Shown one piece after another: positions 22,938 to 32,954 of a stretch of 64,000 bases of DNA; positions within the stretch are counted from its first letter, which is position 1, and every line of letters starts with the position of its first letter. The notes below the pieces were generated by a model. That model was not told the origin of the DNA, made no database searches, and saw only the letters and a program-made list of their open reading frames with translations. This DNA is from Paraspadella gotoi. Its lineage: Eukaryota; Chaetognatha. The stretch is taken from assembly GCA_051294375.1 (NCBI GenBank), contig CM119265.1, positions 2,339,268-2,403,267 on the forward strand, in the 5' to 3' direction. Position numbers and translations under genes: made by a program.

Positions 22938-24324
22938 GTTGAGGAAGGAGGAGGGAGAGAAGGAGGACGAGAAGAAGGTGGGAGGAGGAGAGGGAGGGAG
23001 AGAGAGAGGGAAAGGGGAGAGGGAGGGACGGGAGGGAGAGAGAGAGAGAGGGAAGAGAAATGGTTGACCGGCGGAAGAGAGACAAGTTGCTGGAGAACGT
23101 GATCCATCACCAGGTTGGAAAGAGAGGAGGGAGGAGAGAGGAGGTGAGGGAGAGAGGGTAGGTGGGGGGAGAGAGGGAGGAGGGGCCGGAGGGAGAGGAG
23201 GGAGAGAGGGAGGGCAGAGGGAGGAAAGGGAGGGGAGAAAGAAGCGAGGAGATGACCAAATTTATTGATAAAATCGTAAATATTCGAGTCACAACTTTGG
23301 CCGTTGGATTTAAAGGTCGGGGAAAAGAGGTGTCGTCGGTGAGATTGATGATCGGGTGAGTCCCAAAAAGGTAAGGTCTCAAGGCTGATAGAATGATTAG
23401 TTTTACATTCTATGACTATTTTATTTTTAAATTGGTCAAAAAAGATTGTTTCATGATAAGTTAAACTCATGCAAAATATGTACACATGTCAGACAAGCAA
23501 CATTGAGAGCTTGTCAAGAAAACGAAAGAGTCAGACAAGCAACTGCGCCTGTTCACATCGTTTTTCCGATCACGTGAGACCCCTTCGTTCACTCCGCGAG
23601 TGAACTTCACTCCTGACGAATTCCACTCACGTTTTTCTCTGTGACGTCATAAAACGAAAATTCGCACGACGTCGTCGTTATCGTCGTTATCGTCGTCTTC
23701 AACGTCTTCATCGTCGTCATCGTCGTCGTTGTTGTAGTCGTCAAGGTCGTTATAATCTTCGTAGTCGTCATCGTAATAGTTTTCATCAGAGTCGTCATCT
23801 TCGAAGTCATCTTCCACATTAAGGTCGATGTCATCGTTATCGTTATCTTTGAGATCATCACCGTAGTCGTCGTCTTTGTTGTCATTGTATATGTCATTGC
23901 CTTCATAGTTGTCATCATCGTCTTCAGAGTCAATGTCTTCATTACTGTAGTCATTATCGTAATAGTTTTCATCGAAGTCGTCATCGTCATTGTCATCGTC
24001 GTCTTGGTCGTCTTCATTGACGTAATCGTGTTCGACGCCATCATCGTCGTCATAATCGTCGTCGTCGTCGTCATCATCGTCGTCGTCGTCATCGTCGTCG
24101 TCGGCCTTTGATTGTCGGCAGCTGCTCCCAGTAAGAAAGATCAACTTTTAGGAAAAAAAAACAAGATGGAGAGTGAAAGGAATTCATTTTGAACTACATT
24201 TGTATGTATGTATTGTGTTTGTTAAAAAAACCAAAAGAAGTGAATACAACTTAAAGTAAAAAGGAAAAAATCAGGAAAAAAACTGCAATAAAACAAATCA
24301 ACCGTGTGTTGTAAAACAGACCTT

Positions 24325-24361
<37 letters not shown>

Positions 24362-25353
24362 GAGAGAGAGACAGAGAGACAGAGATTTAATCAGGTGCGG
24401 TTAGATTTCGGTCGAACTGCAGAATTTAGTTTGAAAAAAAAAACAGACCGAAACAAACAATAAAATAGACAGACGGACAGAGACAAGCGGACAGAGACAG
24501 ACGGACGGACCAAAAGTCCAACAGACAGACACACACGAGAAAAAAAGTTACCTGATTGAGATGCGTCGGGGCTTCCACGGCGACGGCTTGCAGAGGAAAC
24601 ATAAAAAAAGAAAAAAAGAAAAAAAGGAAAAAAAAAGTAATTCAAATGCCGCAGATTTCCTTTCACGTGTATTTTCGGGTGATCAAATGACCACTGTAAT
24701 ACGAATGGAATATGAATTCTTTATATGACATCTCTATATAAATATATGTATATATATGAAAAAACGGTAGTACTGAGATTTTTCTTGACTCTTTGAGTGT
24801 CAGCAAAATTAACTAATTTTAAGCCGCATTAAATTTGGGGTAAAGTCATCTCTTTCTAAGTTGATCACTTGACATTACAAGTATGTCTAAGGTCTTACGG
24901 TACTGCGCTTTCATTCCTAACTAAATTGACAAAGTATTACTATTTTTACCATTTTTAATGCAAGTCAGATAAATGGACGGACAGGCAGATAGATAGACCC
25001 TGACCGACCAACCGAAAAGTGACTTATAGAGTCGCTCTGCGAGTACTCGCGGCGCAACTTAAAAAAGAAAGTAAAAAAAAAGAGGAGTGACTTGGGAACC
25101 ATTAAGACTTAAGAGTGAAAGATGGAGAGAGAGACTTCAAATGTGAACCGTGGAGGGTTGGGGGGGGAGGCGGATGGGAAGTTTGGTGGTTTATGCGGTG
25201 GTTGAGGTGGGGGGGGATAATGGATGAGAACTCGCGTTATGACCAAGAAACGAATTCGTTTTTGGTTTCGTGTGAACTTTGACGCGACGTGAATGAAGAT
25301 AGACGTCGGTGAAGGAAGTGAGAAGAGAATGGAAATGAATGGAGGGGAAAGAG

Positions 25354-25445
<92 letters not shown>

Positions 25446-27416
25446 AAGGAAAAAACTTCTGCGAAAATCAATAGACAGTTCGTGATCTCGATAAAGAAGA
25501 AGGCGAGATTCTGTAATGAGAAAATAAAGACAAGAGGAAGACTGATTATTAGATGAATGGATAAGTTTTATATATTTATATATTTATATATTTTATAACA
25601 ATCAGTTTCTTTTGGATGTGTGTGGGGAGTACAATATATAGTATTCCTGATCTTATACTTGAAGAAATGGTCTTTTGATACAATTGAAGCGGTTCATAAA
25701 AGTATTATACGTTTCATTGTTATGAAAGCCAAGCAGACCGAGAGGCAATGAACTTGCTTGCTTGCTTGCTATGTTATAATCTTACAAGTGGAATGGAGGC
25801 CTTAAACCACCAAAGCCTGTCCAAAGTCAGGGGCAAGATTGCTTATTTATTGAATGAATGGATAATTTTTATATTGTTTGTACAAATTTCATACAATTTT
25901 TGTATTTGCTGTACAAATTTTACATGATGATCATTTTTATGAAGTTTTAAATTTTTATTTCCAAACGAAAATCAAATCGTACACGACTTATACTATTGTA
26001 TAAAACGACGTATATCAAGTTAATTATTTTTTAGTTTATCATTTTTGATTATAACATCACAGAGGATAATAATTAATAAGAATGGTTCATCGTTAGATTT
26101 TTGAATTTTTTTCTCCCTCTGTTTGCACGTGGGCGAGATATATTATTATTATTATTTTAGATATATATGTGGATAAGGCGCTAAGCGGGCAGGAGATGAC
26201 TATCCGTAAGTTCTATAACCCCCTCTAGCAGACATGAAAACGGGTCCTGGGCTTGGAACCAGGCTTGAGGGTTTGCCACCCCCCCAAGGCCGCTTACGGC
26301 CATCCTCACTCTTCCCCGCAGGGTAGGTAACCGGCGTGGGATTGAAACCCGGTACCTAGTGTCATGAGCTCATGGCTTACCAATGAGCCACCGGTCACAA
26401 CTGAAAGAGTTATGCTTAATTGCTATAGGCGGGGTGAACCAGGGCAATGCCGACTAACATTCCCCCAGATTGTAACCCACCGCACTGCTTCCAGTGGAGG
26501 GAGGGGCGCAATCTTCGCACGTCCATGGGCCCTGAATCAGAAAGGTTGGAAATATGTTCGACAGGATGGGCTCACCAGTGTGGAAATAAGACGCTAAGGA
26601 GCAGAAGATGACTATCCGAACTCTTATAACCCCTCTAGCAGACATGGAACGGGTCCTGGGCTTGGAACCAGGCTTGAGGATTTGCCACGCACCCAAGGCG
26701 GGTCACAACTGAAAGAGTCATGCTTATAGGCGGGGTGAACCTAGGCAATGCCCGACTACATGTATATATATTTTCACGTCAAAATCACTGAGATAATTTT
26801 TCAACTGCTGCTACTTGCTTCATAATTTACTCCATTTTTTAAACCCTTTTTTTTTAACTTTGGATTTTTTAACACTTTAAACTCTACGTTAGTCAGTTGT
26901 AAGTACATTTGTATGATAAATATGTCGATTGTCTCGTAGACACTTAGCTCGGCGTTCTTCAAGCGAGAATAGCAGTATCGTAATACAAGCCCCAAACATA
27001 TTTTTTTATTGATTGAGCTTAAGTCATTTATTGATTGGCTCTGATTTTGTCATATTAGTATAACTTACTCTCGGTTAAACGAACACAAAAGAAATAATTA
27101 GATTTGCACTCAACATCAACTTTTTAACTCCGGCCGCACGACTAATGATCAAATAAGTAGCGCGTTCAACACCGTAATGTGAAAATGTGAAAAGCGTTTG
27201 GTGACATTTGTGATATCTCACGTCATAGATTACGTACATATCCCAGACCTTTATTATGTAATGTATAATTTATACGTAAACGTACTAAACCAATTGTCTT
27301 CTGTATTGAAAAATATTCTAAGACTTTTTATTTGGAAGAAATAAAAGAGAAAAGAATATTTATGTCTTCTTTTTAGTGGATTTGGATCCACTCCTGAAGA
27401 TGCCAAAGGGTTAAAG

Positions 27417-27456
<40 letters not shown>

Positions 27457-27577
27457 TGAAAGAGCTCAGCTCAAACAAGTGGAGTGAGAGAGAGGAGAGA
27501 GAGAAGAGGAAGAGAGAGAGAGAGAGAGAGAGGAGAGAGGAATGAAAGGACTCAGCTCAAACAAGTGAGCAGAGGAG

Positions 27578-27630
<53 letters not shown>

Positions 27631-28534
27631 TGAGGTCAAACGAGTTGGCGAAGCGAAAACTGGAAAAACCTCGAAATTTTTTCGTCGACGCAAAAAGAAG
27701 GATATGAATGAAGATAAAGAGGCCAAAAAAGGCCAAAATGAAGATATAGGGGCCAAAAAAAGGCCAAACTGAGGATAAAAGGGCCAAAGGGCCGCTGAAC
27801 ATGAGGATAAAATGGCTGTTGAGTCTAATAATAATAATAATAATCGTAAAAAAAAGCCGGGGAAAAGTTTCAATAGAAGTACCTCGCTGTAGATATAAGA
27901 ATGAGTGAGAATATTTATTTATAATTTTATTTATTTTCTTACTTTTGGTTTTAAATTGTAAAGTTGAAAAATGTACAAAGACCGAGTCATGTATTTTTTA
28001 GGGGGAATTTCATCTCTTATAATTTTTTTGTGCGAAAAAGTTAAAGAAGAGAGAGAAGATGTCGACGATGACACATATCATCATCATTATCATCATTATC
28101 ATCATCATTATCATCATTACCATCATCATTATTATTATCATCTTCATCTTCAACATTATTTTTATTAACCCTAGAATTATCATTTTCGTCATCATCATTA
28201 TCATCAGCATCATTAAAAATCATCCTCATCAATCATCATCAACAATCATTTTCAATCATCATCTTCAATCATCATCACCGTCATCATCATAATCACAATT
28301 CAAATCATCGACATGAAATCTCATGTCATAAGTCGACCTGACCCAAAAACAAAAGAAGAAGTTGAACAAAAGAAAACAAAAAAGAAAACAAAAAAGGATT
28401 TTGTTACAAAACAGAAACGGGTCGATGCTTTTCAATGTCTCTGGCTCTTTGTCTCTTTCTGTCTCTCTCTCTCTATCTCTCTCTCTCTCTCTCTCCTCTT
28501 CACTGGTCTCCTCTCTCTCTCTTTCTTCTCTCTC

Positions 28535-28570
<36 letters not shown>

Positions 28571-28590
28571 ATCTATCTCTCTCTATCTTC

Positions 28591-28674
<84 letters not shown>

Positions 28675-28761
28675 CGCACTTCGCCCTCGCCATTGGAGGA
28701 GATACTTAACAAGGACAGAAGCTTCTCTCGATATTCAGTAAACAAATGGACAATGACGAAG

Positions 28762-28801
<40 letters not shown>

Positions 28802-31002
28802 TATTATTGTTGTTGTCGTCGACATCATCATCGTTGTCATTATCATATTTATCGTCATTTTAAGCATCATCATCATTATATCCTAAACAGTATAATTATT
28901 ATCATCATTATCATCGTCATCATCATTTTCAACATTATCCTAACTATCCTAATCAATATCATCATCTTCATCATCATCGTCATCATCATAATCATACTCA
29001 TCATCATTATCGACATTATGCTAACCATTATCGTCTATATCATCATCATCATCATCATCTTCATCACCATCCCCATCACAATACAAAAGCCCAACTATTA
29101 ACATTATAACATTCATCACTTTTTTTTTTACTCTCATTCAAAGCATTAACGTCTTTCCCAATCATCTTCATAATCTTTATCATCATAATAATCTTAATCT
29201 CAAAAGTATTAATCTCCATCCTTCTCTTTCTCCCCCCCCCTCCGTGGAACCAGCCCCGCTACTGGGTTCCTCTGGTGTGGATCCTTGATCTGGTGGACTT
29301 TGGCGTGGAGCAAGATCTCATCACCCACATCAAGGGCCCAGTGATCATCGCCAAACACATCAACATGTTCAGAGAGAAAATCGGTCACATGATCAACTAC
29401 GACTGGATCGGAGTCCCGCTCATTTACAGGTTTATTTTTTTTTTTAGGAAAATGATTGATTGATTGATCGATTCCTTTGTTCGATCCATTCATTAATTAG
29501 TTTATTAATTAATTCGTTCATTAATAAATTCATTCATTCATTCATAAATTCTTCAATCATTCATTTATTCGTGCATTTGTGTCCTTTTATTTGTTTTCAA
29601 TCAATATTTTTTAATCTTTTTATGGGGTGAGCAGATCTTAATAAATGTGTAAAGTTTTTACCCGGTAATAAAATTGCTGTTTTTTGTCTCCCCTCTCCAT
29701 TCATACGTCGATCCGTACATCAATAATCCATCCATCCATCTCTACATCTATCCATCCATCCTTTCATCCATCCATATCTGAATATCTCAATCCCTCTCTC
29801 CATTTTTCCATTTGTCAATTTATTTATCTTTATTTATCAATCCATTAATTCATTCATCCATCCATCTATCCATCTCTCAATCCATCCATCCATTAAAAAA
29901 ATCATTATATCCATACGTTCATCCATCTCTCCGTATCCAGTATCCAAAATACATCCCTTTCTCCGACACCCCTTCCCCTTAACCCATCCCAGCCAAGTCG
30001 TGGCCATAGCGGTCTACCTCTATTTCGCCTGTTCTCTCATTTCCCGCCAATATCTGGACCCGAGCAAGAAAATCCCCGGATACGAAAAGGATTTCGTTCT
30101 TCCTTTTTTTTCCATCGTCGAATTTTTCTTTTATCTCGGTTGGCTCAAGGTAAGGCCCAGCGGGGCTAGGGTAAGGGACGGGAGAGAGAGAAAGCGCGGG
30201 TCGAGTAGATTGCAAGGTAAGGCTCAAGTTAAGGCCCAGCGGAGCGAGGGTAAGGGACGGGGAGAGAGAGAGCGGGGAAGGGGGTCGAGTAGATTTGGAT
30301 GGCTTTATTTTCCCAGAACGTGATTTGGGGTTAGGGATTTAGGTTAGGGACGAGCGTTTAGGGTTAGAGGTTTGGGTTAGAAATTAGGGATGAAAGTTTA
30401 GGGTTCGGAATTAGGTTAGGGTTAGGGATTAGGGTTAAGGATTAAGGTTAGTGATTAGGGTTAAGGATTAGTTTATAAGTTTAAAAGTATATTTATATTA
30501 AATATTAAAGTTAAAATTAAATTCTGGGATAAACAATCAAAAATGAGGCACTCTCGGAAAAGATAACCGATTTTGATTGAAGGGCGAGTCGATTGGTTGT
30601 CCTGAAGGTTTAGAGATTTAAGGTATGAGTATATGCTGCTGTACTCAGTATATACTACTTTACTATTCCCAGTATATACTACGAGGTAAGTTAGGTAAGA
30701 GAATAGGTTGGTGGGCGAACCCAAAGAAACTATCTAAAACATTCCTTGGTAAGTGAGGTCTAGGGAAAGAAAGGGTTTTTGGGTTTTGGAGGAAAGGCGG
30801 GGACCCTGGATCCGTTGTCGCTTAAGGAACGGATGCTCTTTTATTGAATTTCTTTCTTTTTTTGCAAGTTGCTTTATATTAGTTTTCGGACGTGATCTTA
30901 TTCTTAACCGGTTCCTTCTTCTGAGAATAAATGATGGATAACTTTTACAAGTGAATGATTTAAAGTAATATTGCGTCGGTATATTCACTTATATTCACTT
31001 AG

Positions 31003-31073
<71 letters not shown>

Positions 31074-31694
31074 AAATAATACATAATATTAACATTTTTA
31101 AAAGGAATTTTTAACGCTAAAACTTATTTCCAAACATCCGTCCTTCATTTCATATAAAAGAAGCTTCCCTCTCACGCCCTCTTCTGTTTTGAATACAAGG
31201 CGCCTCTCTAACAGCGCCCTCTCTCGGACACGATCCCAATGTTTTGAATCATTCGCCTTTCGTCTCGAGATGGCGAGAGTGACCGTCGCCTCAACTGACT
31301 TTTGTTTGACAAAAAAAATTCAGCCTTATTTTCCTAGAACGACCCATTTTATCTTAAATTAGGAATTAGGTTTAGGATTAAGGGGATTCAGTGATAAAAA
31401 GGATATAAGCTTAATTAAAGGAATTTTCCAACAAGGATGAGATAATTATTTTAAAATTTTTTTGGGGTTTTTGTTTAGGGTTTCTGGGTTAGAGATTTGT
31501 TTTAAGGATTGGGTTATTGGTTTAAAAACACATTTAAGTTAAATATTAGGGTTAAAATTAAATTCAAGGAAAAAGAAAAAGAAATGGGACGTGTTGGAAA
31601 AAGAGAGCCAACGTTTTTAAGCAAATATTTTTTTTATTTAATCCAAAATGTTTGTCCAAAGTGGTGACGTACGCGCGAAAACCAATTGGGACAA

Positions 31695-31773
<79 letters not shown>

Positions 31774-32316
31774 CTCAGGGTAGGTTTTTCTCTCTTCAAG
31801 GTGAGTTCAAATTGGATTTTTTGGGATTCGGGGCAAAAGCCAAGGGTCTCCGTTGGGGGGGAGGGGTCTGAGTTTGGACCGAACGGAAGAGGGGCGAGGC
31901 GGCGAGGGGGCGAGGGGGAGAGGAAGGGGCGGTGAAGAGTGGGGTTAAAATGGAGGTTAAAGAAAATAAAGAAAGTGTGAGATGAAAAAGGTTAAAATGT
32001 GAGGATGAGAAAAAAAGAATTTTAAAAGAAATAAAGTGAAAAATAGAAAAAGAAAAAAGAAAATTTGAAATGAAAAATTTAGAAAGAAAGAAAAAGAGAA
32101 AAAAGGAGGAAAGAAAAAAGGAAAAAGAAAAGAGGAGAAAAGAAAAAAAAAAGGAAAAAATTAACGCTATTATAATTATTTTCATATTATATATTTTTAT
32201 ATATATTTTTCTTTTTTCCGTTTTGCAGACGGCGGAAACTTTGATAAATCCCTACGGAGAAGACGACGACGACTTTGAACTCATGTGGCTTCACGAACGA
32301 CACATGAAGGTTGAAG

Positions 32317-32376
<60 letters not shown>

Positions 32377-32770
32377 GGATGATAGATTGATTGAGTGATT
32401 GATTGATTAATTGGATGAGTGATTGATTATTTGATTGCTTAATTGTTTGGATGGTTGATTGATTGATTGGTTAATTGATTGATTGATTGATTGATTCAAT
32501 AAATGCTTGATTTGATGATGAATTAAATTGTTGATTTGTTTGGTTAAATGTTCAATTTCACAATTTCTTTTTATGCTTGATATATATCTTTCTTTAGTTT
32601 TCTTTCTTTCTATCTCACTATCTTTCTTTCCATCTTTCTATCCATCTTTCTTTCCATTCCTCTTTTTTCAACAGGTGTTGTCTTCTCCTCTTATTTCTTT
32701 AACGAATAAATCTTTTCCCTTCGATTTTCTCGCGAAAATTTTTCTTTCAAATAGATTTATTCTTTCTTCA

Positions 32771-32861
<91 letters not shown>

Positions 32862-32879
32862 ATCTCTCCTCTCTCCATT

Positions 32880-32954
<75 letters not shown>

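Noticed and set aside
30301-30480. Interstitial telomere (TTAGGG) array
   Set aside because: The repeats are degenerate and form the core of a mobile element with defined ends found elsewhere in the window.
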